From assembly GCA_029339195.1 (NCBI GenBank), contig JAPTJF010000780.1:1-14083 (forward strand): DNA of 14,083 bases, in the 5' to 3' direction. The number at the start of each line of letters is the position of its first letter. Positions within the stretch are counted from its first letter, which is position 1. The translations under genes and the position numbers were made by a program. A model generated the notes under the pieces. The model was given only the letters and a program-made list of their open reading frames with translations. It made no database searches and was not told where the DNA came from. Origin of the DNA: Micractinium sp. NFX-FRZ (lineage: Eukaryota > Chlorophyta > Trebouxiophyceae > Chlorellales > Chlorellaceae). Of this stretch, positions 1 through 10,000 are shown one piece after another.

Positions 1-82
1 GGGGCAGGTTTACGGATTTGCAACTCCAAGGTTTCGCGCATTCCGCGGGTCTGACGCCCCACGGAGCCTTGATGTGTGGATC

Positions 83-399
83 ACATCACATTCAAACGGC
101 ACGCACGGCGGGGGGGCGCGGCCCTGCGCCAAACGGGATCGCCAGCTGGCGGCTGTTCGGCTGAGCGGCCAGCTGGTGCATTCCGCCTGCCATCTGGCAC
201 CCAGCTCCTGCCATCTGGCATGCATCGCCGGCCATCTGGCATGCGCGTGGCGAACAGTTCTGCACTGTCAGCCCTGGTTGTGGGCCTGGTGCCCAGCGGC
301 CCTGGCGCTGCCAGCACACACACACCCTCCAGCACATGCGGTATCACTTGCATGCCCTTGGATCGCGACCCTGTCTGAGACGCAACTCCTGGGGTGCAG
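83..399 (+). repeat. Left arm of a ~0.3 kb inverted repeat bracketing the window
   Basis: This stretch is the reverse complement of 13776-14083. From 83 to 220 the two arms differ by one substitution (near 138) and one single-base indel (near 158). The left arm then carries 21 extra bases (221-241), after which the match resumes through about 283. From about 284 to 350 the arms differ by short indels and rearranged copies of CCAGCACATGCG, and the match resumes strongly to 399. Inside the arm are three copies of CCATCTGGCA spaced 21-22 bases, and two CCAGCTGG palindromes. No coding sequence or transposase is recognisable. The outer edge here appears to be at 83, but this is set only by where the right arm is cut off by the window. 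Bases 1-82 show no gene. It may be a dispersed repeat, a MITE-like element or a long terminal inverted repeat; the sequence alone does not decide. Confidence 0.9.
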
Positions 400-1289
400 T
401 GCAGGTGCAGTCGGGTCAAAGTGCGGGGCAGGGGCGGGCCCACCAAGGCGGGCGGCCTCTGGCAGCACACACCCGGGGGGCGGGAGCAGGGTTGCAAGGG
501 TTCAAGGGGTTCACGTGCAGCAAAGATGCTCGTTGGTCGGTGTTATTGATGAGCAGCATGGGCGTACGGCATGCTCGCTTTTGACCCTCCCACCAGCCCC
601 CCTGCCGCAGACGTGCTCCTTACCGTGCCCGCTGACAGGCAACCGTGCGCTGGCTGCAGAAACCAGCTGCATTTGTTTGTTGCTCAGGAGGTGAGAAGAA
701 AAGCGAAGCTCTTCAGCAGCAAGTTGCATGCATGCAAATGCTGCCCTTTGCTGCCACATCATGCCGCACCCGCCTGCCGGCACCAGCGCAGCGCGGGCCG
801 GGCTGCGCGGCAGCTGGTGAGAATGCCTGGGGAAGCCCCATCGGGGGATCAGACGCCTGGCATGTCCTCCACTGTGTGCAGCGGTGCTGCCCGCGGCCTT
901 CCAACGCGAGCTGCAAGCAGCCGGCCAGCGCACCCTCCCCAGTCAGGACGGTCTTCCGGCTCGTCCGAGGCCCGCCTGACTTCAAAGTCATATTTCTCAG
1001 TCCAACGTGACCAGCTGTTCAGGACCCGCGGCGCGGTCCCACGATCGCGGCGAGCACTCCGCAGGTTAGCGGCTCGCTTCCTGGGGGCCGTGTAGCGCCG
1101 GAATTTGGGCTGCCCATGTGCCAGGTTTGTGATCAGAGGCAGTGGGAGGCATGCCGGGAGCTGCCCGAAACGCTGCGGGCTGCCGCCGCTACCTCCACCG
1201 TTGCTGCCCTGCCTGCCGCCTGCCTCTGCGGCGGCCCGCCCGCCGCCGCCCGCCCATGCCGTCCCATACCTGCTTCCCACCCCTGCAGC
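400..1289. other. Non-coding flank and 5' region of the glucokinase gene
   Basis: No recognisable gene was found in 890 bases on either strand; the open frames are typical chance frames of GC-rich DNA and match no family I know. The glucokinase promoter and 5' UTR should lie in the right half, but no TATA-like element can be assigned with confidence. From 1116 the reading frame is open and in phase with the glucokinase start, adding 58 codons rich in Ala, Arg, Ser and Pro. That stretch could be 5' UTR or an organelle-targeting extension. A CTGCAG just before the chosen ATG could also be the 3' splice site of an unseen upstream exon. Confidence 0.6.
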
Positions 1290-2925
1290 ATGGCTCCTGC
1301 CGCCCTCATAGATGTGCTGGTGGCCGACATCGGCGGCACCAACTGCCGCTTCCAGGTGTGGCAGCTGGACGCGCACTACCGCCCCTCACGCATGGTGGTC
1401 GAGCAGGTGAGGCAGGCTGCTTGCCCACAGGCCAGCAGAGGCAGCCGGCTGGCCGTTGTGCTTACTCAGGGCTGGCTTGTGCTTGTGCGACGCGGTTGGT
1501 GATGGCTGGCGGCAAGAGGGAGGGAGGGGTTAGGGTGGACAGCTGAGCATGCGCTCCGGGCAGCATTCCACGCCGCGCCCTGGCCGGTCCCCTGGTCCCC
1601 GACGCTTGCTCTGCTCACAGACCCTCCCTCCCTCCCCACCACTCATCCTTTACCCTTCTATCTTCACCCCTCCCTCTGCCCGCAGTTTTACCCCACCAAG
1701 GACTACCCCCACTTCCAGGATGCCCTCGCAGAGTTCCTGAAGCTGGAGGTGCTCAGGTGGGTGGGTGGAGGCGATCAGCGCCTCCTTGTGTTAGTGGTGA
1801 GAGATGCTGTTGCCTTTTCTTGTTGCCTTTTCTTGTTTCCTTTTCCTCATGGCAGAGGAGGCCTGGGGTCTTTGCTGTCTTGACAGCCGGGGAGGCCTCT
1901 GTCGGAAAGCGGGAGCTGCTGGAGCCGGAGATGCTTGGGGCATGGGCACACGGGAGCCGAGGGTGGCCAACATGATGTAGTGCAGGGAGTGGAGCGGGCA
2001 GCCCAGTTCCGCAGCCTGCCAGGCGAGCAGCAGAGCCGTGCGCAGCGCCGCCAGCGGACCGCTGCTTCGTGCTTAGTGTGCCGTCTGCACAAGCACTCAA
2101 ACTAAAGTGCCTGCCCTGCCCTCTGCGACCCTCTGCGCCCGCCCGCAGCGGCGGCGCCCGCCCTCGCGCCGCCGCCTTTGCCTGCGCCGGGCCCGTGAAG
2201 AACAAGCGGTGCACGATGACCAACCTGGGGTGGACGATTGACGCAGGTGCCTGAACTTGCACTGCCTGCCATTCATACATGTGGCTTTTTGGGGGGCGGG
2301 CACGGCGCCACGGCTGCTGCCAGCGCGGGATGGCTGGCTGGCTGGCAGCACACGCATGCATGGGTGCTGCCGTGGAAAGGCTCTTGTGGCAGGCACTGCC
2401 TGGGGTAAGCGATTGACGCGCGCCTAGCACCAAGCTGCTAGCCTGTGTCGCGCTGCTGGCTCAGCTGCTCACCTTCCTGTGCTCACGTCCTCCCCCTGCC
2501 TGCCACGCCTTCACCCGCCCCCTTGCCCGCCCTCCAGCCGAGGTGGAGCAGCAGTTTGGCATTCGCAGCACGGTGCTGAACGATTTTGAGGCGGTGCGTG
2601 GGCCAAGGGGGAGGGGCCCATGTTCGTAGACGAGGCCGGCTGGGTGGGAGGAGGGCTTGAAGCGAGGGTCCGGAACCTGGGGAGGGGCAGCTTGTGAGGA
2701 GTCTGTAGCGCATGCATGCACACATGGAAAGGCCTGCGGGCGCAGAGGGCCTGCGTGGGGCCTCGGCGCCCCAACCATCTCACCATCGCCACCTCTCCCT
2801 TCACCTGCCCTCCGCTCGACGCGCAGGTGGGCTACGGCGTGCCTGTGCTGACCGAGAACGACCTCATCGTGCTCAACGATGTGCCGGTGGAGGACAAGGT
2901 GCGGGGGGCCATGCATCACTCCTGC

Positions 2926-2957
<32 letters not shown>

Positions 2958-5803
2958 GCGGTGGTGCTGCGTCGCCGGTGCGCGAAGGGAACAGCTGCGA
3001 GCGCAGCAGCCTGGACGGTGGCGGCAGTAGCACGGTTTGCGCGCAGCGGTGAGGTGACTGAGAGAGGCAGATCGACTCTGCGGCATGGGAGGGATTTAGG
3101 GTCTGCCACGTCCTGGAGCCCCCACACACCGTGCTGGCCATGGCCCGCCCCCTCCTCCCCGCCTGCTTGCCCGCCGCCCGCAGGGTCCCAAGGCGGTGCT
3201 GGGCCCGGGCACGGGTCTGGGCGAGGCCACGCTGTTCTGGGACGACAGCACCAACAACTACAAAGTGCACGCCTCAGGTAGGTAGGGCACCAACAGCTGC
3301 AAGGTGCATGCCTCGGGTAGGCAACCTGTCGGGCTGGGCACCTCACGCTGTGGTGTGGGTGTGTGGTGTGGTGCCAGCATGGCAGGCGGCTCCGTGTCGA
3401 CAGCACCAGCAAGGGTGAAGCACGTGTCGGGCTGGTCCCGGTGTGGTCGGCACCATGTTGCATTGCACGGCAACCCCCGTACCGCAGCCGCTCTTGCACG
3501 GCCGGCCGGCCAGTTGGGTCCGCCCCCTGGCCACCTCACCCACCCCACCCTGCCCCGCCCCGCCCGCGCCGTGCTGCCATGCAGAGGGGTCCCACGCCAC
3601 GTTTGCGCCCCGCGGCTGGAAGCAGCGCGCCCTCCAGGCGCACGTGGAGCAGGAGCGGGGCCACTGCTCGGTGGAGCGGGTGCGTGATGTAATGCACTGG
3701 GGCACGCTGTTCTTCGGTGCCCGTGCGGGTGGGCGTGTGAGGGCCCATGCCCGCCGCCCTGTGACGCCGACTGGCCCAGCGCTGCCTCCCGTGCCCGCGC
3801 ACACCTAGAGAAAACAAAGGAGCGGGGAGCGCCCGCCCCTCGCTCGCCTCCGTCCATGCGCCACCCCTCACTCGTCCCTGCTGCACGGCCCCCTTGCCAT
3901 GTGAGTGCCAGCCGCTGCGCCCTCCTTGTTGCACACACTCAACCGCTGCCCTGCCCGCCTGCCTGCCTGCCCGCCTGCCCGCCTGTGCAGGTGGCCTGCG
4001 GGGACGGCATCACCCGCATCTACAACTTCCTGCGCAGCGACGAGCCCAGCCAGTACCCGCAGGTGTGGGCCGCATCAGATCAGGCCTGGCCAATGCATGT
4101 GCACATGTGTGCATGGGGTTTTCTCAGGCGTGCACATATCCACGGCCAGTGGCGGTGCGTTCCTCCGCACGGGCCACCCCTCCCTGCCACGTCTCTGCGT
4201 GACGTCTCTACCCTGGTGCAGCTCCGTGGCACTGCCGCAACACACCACTCGCTTGTGTCGCCCTGGGCAGGCCCTCTGCCCCTGGCCTTCCCCTCAGAGC
4301 ACCGCATGGAATGTGGTATCCAGGCAGCCTGGGCCCCACCCTCCGCCCCTTCTTTTGCCCCTGGCCTCACCCACCCCTTCCCCACCCCACGGGCTCCCCC
4401 TTCCCACAGGACCGCATGGACCGCACCAAGCAGGTGACCCCCGCTGACGTCACCATCGCTGGACTGGACAAGAGCGACCCAATTGCAGGTGCGTGTGTAT
4501 GTGGAAGGGGGCGGCCCACATGCCAGCTGCGCGCGGGAAGGGTGCAAATCGGGGGCACCAGGCTGGGCCAGGAAGAGCACCTCAGAAGCCAAGGGCGTGC
4601 CTGTCCCCTAACCCTGGCACAACTCCCCCCTATCGCACTCCTGACGCGCATCCCACCACTCCCTATCACTGCAGCCTATCACTGCAGCCGCCGCCACTGC
4701 CGCTGCCGCTGCACTGCACACCCTGCTGCCTTTGTCGCCGCCGCTGCTGCTGCCGCCGCTGCTGCTGGTTGACCAGCCTCCCTCCTCCCTGCTTGCTGCT
4801 GCCTGCTGTGCTGCAGTTGAGGCCCTGGACATGTTTCTGTCCATTGTGGGTGCGGAGGCGGGCCACATGGCGCTGCGCAGCCTGGCATCCGGCGGCGTGT
4901 ACATCTGCGGGGGGATCTTCCCAAAGGTGGGTGGGCAGGTGACCTCTTCTGCTTGTAGTCTAGCCCCTCTTGTCCAATCTCTAGAAGGGCGCATGTGGCG
5001 AGGCATGCATGTGACGCGGTCCACGTCAGTGGGTGCACGCTCTGCGGCCCTCAAAGAAGCCGGGATTACATGTTTGTTGCCTTCCGGGGGTGGGGTGCAG
5101 CATGTGCGTGTGGGCAGCACCCACATCCATGCACCCTCTCACAAATCGTGGGGTGCCGGGCAGTAGCCGTGGGCAGGGCTGCGGGGTGGTTGTGCAGCGC
5201 GCCCTGCCCCTCACATTCACCCCCTCCGTTGCGCTCTCCTCTGCCCAAACTCGCCGGAGCCTGCCCACCCTGCAGCGTGAGTGGGCAGGTTGGCGTGCTG
5301 GAGTCCAATGCGTCCTTCTCCAGCCACCCCTCGATGTCAACCCCCTTACCTCCCCTGCCTGCTCCCACTCGGAATGCACGGCCCGCAGGTGCTGGAGCGG
5401 GTGAAGGCGGGGGGAGTGCTGGAGGCCTTCCTCTGGCGCGCCTCACGCTTCCACGACAAGGTGAGGGGGGCTAGGGAGGGCTGCAAAGTGTACCAGCGGG
5501 GGCGGCAGGGGGGTGGGGAGGCAGAGGTGCATGACATCCGTGCATGGGGAGGGGAGTGGAGGGGAGGGGTACCGTGTGACGGCGCAACAGATTAAGCCGC
5601 CCACTTCCCTGGCGGCCCCTCTGCCTGCTCAGCCCCTGCCCTGCGCCCCTCCCTCCCACGCACCTCCACCCCCAACCGGGCAGGTGCTCAAGGACATCCC
5701 CCTGTATGTGGTGACCGAGGAGAAGATTGGGCTGCTGGGCACGCGGGAGCAGGCGATCCGCATCGCCCAGGGCCTGGCCATGGACAGAACCATCGCCACA
5801 TGA
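1290..5803 (+). CDS. glk: Bacterial-type glucokinase, 12 exons, 351 aa
   Basis: The product is predicted to phosphorylate glucose to glucose-6-phosphate using ATP, feeding glycolysis, the pentose phosphate pathway and starch. Exons: 1290-1406, 1686-1756, 2149-2246, 2538-2593, 2827-2898, 3184-3277, 3585-3679, 3991-4062, 4410-4488, 4817-4926, 5389-5460 and 5684-5803. All introns are GT-AG, every junction keeps phase, and the sum is 352 codons including TGA. Visible motifs: the phosphate-binding DIGGTN at residues 13-18; LNDFEA at 109-114, with the Asn-Asp pair that contacts glucose and acts as base in Escherichia coli Glk; GPGTGLG at 145-151; EGSH at 170-173 and ERGH at 193-196, matching the remaining glucose-binding Glu/His positions; and GGVYICGGIFPK at the end of exon 10 (to residue 288). 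E. coli Glk is 321 aa, so the length fits with a modest extension. The ATG at 1290 has purine at -3 and G at +4. An in-frame extension to 1116 is possible, so location (cytosol or plastid) is open. The enzyme is not a eukaryotic hexokinase; bacterial or cyanobacterial ancestry is likely (family knowledge). Confidence 0.93.
1808..1846 (+). repeat. Three tandem copies of a 13 bp T/C-rich unit in glucokinase intron 2
   Basis: The units are TGTTGCCTTTTCT at 1808-1820 and 1821-1833 (identical), then TGTTTCCTTTTCC at 1834-1846 (two differences). They lie inside intron 2 (1757-2148), well away from the acceptor. This is probably a small slippage-type minisatellite; no function is apparent. Confidence 0.9.
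2922..2956 (+). repeat. (CTG)n microsatellite in glucokinase intron 5
   Basis: An almost perfect CTG run starts 24 bases after the exon 5 donor, with one ACT interruption. It lies inside intron 5 (2899-3183). Length variation between strains would be expected. Confidence 0.92.
3248..3321 (+). repeat. Tandem duplication of the exon 6 tail plus donor site in glucokinase
   Basis: The last 30 bases of exon 6 with the first bases of its intron (3248-3282) are repeated 39 bases downstream at 3287-3321. The two 35-base copies differ at five positions, all transitions. The copy therefore carries a second donor-like GGTAGG. A weaker third resemblance is visible around 3397-3435 (CGACAGCACCAGCAAG and following). 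Reading from exon 6 straight into the intron meets TAG within three codons, so the annotated donor at 3278 is the productive one. The duplicated piece is treated as intronic. Confidence 0.85.
3956..3990 (+). repeat. CCTGCC/CCGCCTG-rich polypyrimidine tract before exon 8
   Basis: Short tandem units of CCTGC and CCGCCTG run up to the acceptor GTGCAG at 3985-3990 of intron 7. The tract probably serves as the polypyrimidine tract of this acceptor; its repeated units look like replication slippage. Confidence 0.7.
4662..4687 (+). repeat. Exact 13 bp tandem repeat ending in CTGCAG, glucokinase intron 9
   Basis: CCTATCACTGCAG occurs twice back to back (4662-4674 and 4675-4687). Each unit ends in an acceptor-like TGCAG. 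Using either as the 3' splice site would place the following GCC/GCT-rich stretch in the message, but the family alignment (GLDKSDPIA joined to VEALDMFLS) supports the acceptor at 4816 instead. Confidence 0.9.
4688..4770 (+). repeat. Imperfect CCG/CTG trinucleotide tract in glucokinase intron 9
   Basis: Interrupted runs of CCG, CTG and CCGCTG fill this part of the intron between the 13 bp repeat and the exon 10 acceptor. It is a simple-sequence tract that would translate to poly-Ala if exonised; no evidence favours that. Confidence 0.8.
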
Positions 5804-6163
5804 AGCCCTGCTGCATGGTGCACCGGCTTGACCCGAGCCTGACGCTTGCGCCTGGAGTGGGGCGCGGGCAGGGCTTTTCGACTCGTGCCTTTGGCGCTTC
5901 CCCTCCCCCTTAGGCCACAAACTCGGGCGGGCTGGGCAAGGCTGCGCTGTGCCGCCTACTGCTTGGCCACGGGCAAGACCTTGCCATTTGAACCTTGAAC
6001 CTGCCAACTTGGGCCAACCTGACCCGCTCGGCCTTGCACATGACCAACCAATCAGCCTCTCAGCATCATCATGATGTTCTGTTGCCCTCCAGTGCTCCGC
6101 TGCCTGCACATACCCCTTGCACATCTGTGCCGACCTGGCGTCACTCCTGATCTGAACCTGTGA
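5804..6163. other. Convergent spacer: 3' UTR of glucokinase
   Basis: The 3' UTR of the glucokinase must lie here, but no plus-strand TGTAA is present between the stop at 5803 and the HPAT gene, so its poly(A) site cannot be placed. No gene, tRNA or conserved RNA structure is recognisable. A short CATCATCATGATG palindrome-like patch lies at 6064-6076. Confidence 0.6.
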
Positions 6164-6168
6164 TTACA
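6164..6168 (-). terminator. Putative TGTAA polyadenylation signal of the HPAT-like gene
   Basis: The plus strand reads TTACA, giving TGTAA on the minus strand. TGTAA is the typical chlorophyte polyadenylation signal. It is the only minus-strand copy seen between this point and the HPAT stop at 7029. This would imply a 3' UTR of roughly 860 bases, long but possible; cleavage would be expected some 10-20 bases further on, near 6145-6155. Confidence 0.45.
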
Positions 6169-7028
6169 AGAACCCAAGCGGCGACAGCCGGCTGGGCAGG
6201 GCATGAAAGTGGTTGGTTGGCAGGCCGGCTGCCGGCCCGTGGGCAGAAGGGCAATGCTGAGGGGAGACTCAATGGGGACAGGCATAGCAGCACAAAAGCA
6301 GGGGAGGGAACGAATGTGACGGAGGCAAATACGCGCAGGGTGTGCAGCGGTTCCGGCGGGGGACTGAGGGGCACAGCAAAGCAGAGGCCCTGAAGCATGC
6401 TCCACACGGCACCACGCTCTGCCCAGCTCCAGTGTGCCGACGAAGCAGGAGAGAGTGAGCAGGAGAAAGTGAGCTGTGGTTCGAACGCGAGATGCGCCAA
6501 AGTTCAAATGACGTGCACACTGCAGCATGCGTGTCACTTCGCAGGTGCATTGTCAGATACTGACGGCGGCAGGGGCTGCTGTCCCCGGCGGCCCTCAAAA
6601 AGCAGAGCCAGTCACTGAATTTAAGCGTCTGCCTGCGGCGCCGCCACTGCCAGCCAGTCTGCAGTCTCACTCATCAGCTTCCCTCGGCCAGGCCTGCACC
6701 AGGGCACAGCAGCAAGTTGGGTGGTCACCAGCATGAGGCGGCAGCTCGTGTCGCTGTCACACAGAGGCACAGGCGAGCGGGAATTGGGGCGGCACTCTCC
6801 GATGCACCACCTGCCACGCCCTGCCATGACTTCTTGTCCCTGCCCTGCAGCCACTGCTTTAAGTGCTTGAGCAGCACTGCACACCGCCCTGTTCTGCCCC
6901 ACCGACCGCCCGCACCCTTGAACCCCGGCCCACCCTCGCTCCCGATGGCAACCCCCCCTGTCCAAGGGTGGCTTGATCATGATCTCACCACCCACCACCA
7001 TTCCGCATGTGTGACACCCCTGCCTGCC
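6169..7028 (-). other. Presumed long 3' UTR of the HPAT-like gene
   Basis: This stretch of 860 bases has no recognisable coding sequence. It is interpreted as minus-strand 3' UTR because the nearest TGTAA is at its far end. Several open frames are present on both strands, but their products are low in complexity and resemble no known family. A last small HPAT exon in this region cannot be excluded (see the HPAT entry). Confidence 0.5.
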
Positions 7029-10000
7029 CTACCCACCCTCGCGCTTGATGACGTCGATGCCCGCGTTCATGGTGTTGATCATGAGCACCAGCGTTTCATA
7101 CAGGTCCTTGGTGATGGGCACGCCGTCCTGCAGCTTCCACCCCTCCTCAAAGGGAGGCGGCAGTGTCAGCTTGGGCACCTGCAGCGGGGCGTGGCGGGGC
7201 GGGGGTGGCAGCGGGAGGGCGAGGTGAGGTGCGGGACGGTGGGTGCTGGTGGCGACAGCACTGGCATGCACGGTTCACGCTGGACCAGCTGCGCAGGCCG
7301 CAGACACAAGCAGCACGCTCTTGTTCAGGGGCGCATACGCCGTGCACTTCACGCAAGTGTCTGTTACACACAGCTATGAGAGGCGGCGCAGCGCTGCGCC
7401 TGCTGCCATGTGCTGTGCTGTGACGCCGGCCCGCCCTTACCGTCTTCTCGTGCACAGGCTCCGTGTACTGCCGCTTGTCGAACTCCCACACCTTGGTGCC
7501 GTTGGGCGCGTTGAAGATGGAGCCCCAGGTGTAGTGCATCTGCCGGGGTGAGATGGGGCGGGGTGGCAGCAACGTCGGGGCCGGGCATGACGGTGGCAGC
7601 GGTGAGAGAACGTGTGCGCTAGATGCAGGCATGCGAAGCTGAAGAGGCAAAGCTGACACAAGCAGCGGAGACCGGGCAGCGCGTTGGGGTGTGCTGCGCC
7701 CAGTACCCGCTGCTTCCCCCATCCTCGCCGCAGCACAAAACGAAAATGCGCGGCACCACCCACCAGGTGTGCCTTGCCCATTTTGTGGTCTGCCGGCGGC
7801 TGGATCATGGTCACGCTTTCGGGAGGCTCCTGCAGGCAGCAGTGGCACAAAGCAGCAGAGCGCCCCAGCAGATGTCAGGCAGGCCAGGGAAGCAGCACTC
7901 CCTTTGCCTGCCCGCGGTTGGCGGTGACAGGGTGGGGCCATGAATGAGCGAGCTGTTGATCAGGTGCCCGACCTTGCAGCCCCTTCCCTCTCTGCTGGCC
8001 ACTGCCGAGCAAGTTGATTGCGACTGGGAGGTGGTGAGCATAGCGAGCACGCAAGCAAGCACCAGGAGCTGCCAGTCATGCAAAACTCCTTTTGAATGCC
8101 TCCATGCATGCCGCTCCCTTCCCCCACTGCCCCCACCTCACATCCGCGTCCAGCATCGTGCTCTTACCAAGCACTCACTCAGCCCCCCTTTGCTGCCCCC
8201 AAGAATCCACAAGAGAACTGGGCGCCCCACCCCTCCTCGGGTGCATGCCCCTTGCCTTTCCCCCTCGAGGCAGGCCCTGTTTGCCCCTAGCAGGCCCCCT
8301 TGCTCACGTGCATGTCCAGCTTGACCTTCTCCAGCGCCGCCGCCACGCTGAACGCATACATCTCACGCACCCACTCCAACGCCTTCTTGGCCTCGTCATC
8401 GCTTTCAATCTGCAGGGAATGCCAGCCAACCAGTCAGCACCCGTTGCGACGTTGGCAATGGCCAGCTGGCGCTGGAATGGGCTGCTGCACCACAAGCGGA
8501 GCAGCCAAGCACCCAGCACAAAACACGTGGGAGCAGCTCCCACGGCAGCAGCCAGGGTGGGGCCTGCCGCAGTGCGCGTTGGAAGGGCAGCTGCACAATG
8601 CCTAGAAGGCGTGGCACTGAAGGCGTTGCACACATCACTTGTAGCTGTAGCATCAGTGCGTGCCCCCCCAGCCCCAGCCACAACCGCGCCCCACCCAGCC
8701 TACCTGTGCCGTGATCCGCTCCCAAACGGGCGTCACACGCTGCCACTCCTCCACGCGCATCAGGGTGGGCGAGCACCCAGTGTTGGGGATGTCGCTCAGA
8801 GGCCCCAGCTTCTGGGGGTACAGCTTGCGCATCACGCCCTGCAAGCAGTGGCAGGCAGGCAGGGGCAGGAAGGGGTGACACGGCATGGCGTGACATGGCG
8901 AGCCTCGACACAATGGAGCAGCGTGCAGGCAGCCCAAGGGGCACGCCGACGCACAACACCACTCCCCTCTCCACGCCGCACGCAGCACACCTCTATCGTG
9001 GGGTAGGTGGGCTGGATGTAACCGTAGGGGAAGGCAATGGACTTGGCGTCCGACTCTGCTGCTGGCGCCTGGATGGGCTTGATGAAGACGAAATCAGTCT
9101 CAATGATGTACAGCCAGGGGGCCTGCAGGGTGGAGGAAGGGCAGCAAGGCAGGGTCCCAATGGGTGCAGTCAGACCAGGCAGGGAAGTGGATGACTGCAC
9201 GAGCACAGGAAGCACAGGCACTAACCGACAGCCCGGTGGATGCGGGGAGGCAAGGGCGGCGCAGCAGACAGGCAGGCTTGGCCCCGGCAGCTGCGCCTGC
9301 GCACCCTAATGACTGTTGCGTCACTGCGCGCTGCCAGCAGGAACTGCCGCACTGCATTTGGTCGGTCGGCTACCGGGTAGTCGCACCACCCATCGCACTC
9401 TGCATACCACAAGCAGATAGGCAGGCAAGCAGGTAAGGTGGCATTGGAGGGAATGTAAGCAAGAGCACCACGCGACACAGATGGCATCAGACTTGGGGGC
9501 CTGCTACTCTTTCAAGCTTCAGCACGCTGCAGCTGGCAGGTTGCTCTGCAGCATTGCATGCATTTCAGCAACTCGTAACCGCAAGATGTTCCTGGCAAAG
9601 AGGCAACTGCGCGACGGCCACAGTCTGTTCACAACCTGCACTGTGCACCAGGAAACCCTCGCGCCCGCGCCCAGCATGCCCCCCTTGTGCCTGTGCCAGC
9701 GCTGCTACGCCTTGCACGCCTGCAAGCCACCCAATGCCGCCACAAGCGCACCCGGGTGCAGCGGGTTGGCCCTGAACGTGGGCAGCTTGGTGGACAGCGC
9801 ATCGTCGCTGGTGCGGTGCAGGATGCGCGTGAAGGCCACCATCTTCTCGCCGCCCGGCATCTTCTGGGCCAGCTTGAAGGTGCCATACATCACCAGGTTC
9901 TGCGCAGCAGCAGGTGACGCAGGGCAGGGCAGCACTGTCAGGTTACAATACAGCAAGCGGGTGGGGCGCGCGGGGGGTGGCATGCCGTGCAGTGGGGGCG

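Noticed and set aside
74..694. Open frame of about 206 codons covering the left repeat arm
   Set aside because: The frame is not kept in the right arm, where the 21-base and other indels occur, and the product is Cys/Ala/Pro-rich without a recognisable domain.
5266..5330. Acceptor-like GGGCAG followed by GTTGGCGTGCTGGAG, similar to the start of glucokinase exon 11
   Set aside because: The similarity is limited to GTGCTGGAG, and reading on from it does not give the conserved RVKAGGVLEAF block; the acceptor at 5388 does.
6471..6500. GGTTCGAAC resembling a tRNA T-arm loop
   Set aside because: The flanking bases do not pair as a T-stem on either strand (the closing G-C pair is missing), and no acceptor or anticodon arm can be drawn around it.
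8092..9006. Plus-strand open frame of about 304 codons antisense to the HPAT-like gene
   Set aside because: It is the complement of HPAT exons 5-7 and their introns; the minus-strand exons have clear family motifs and the plus-strand product has none.
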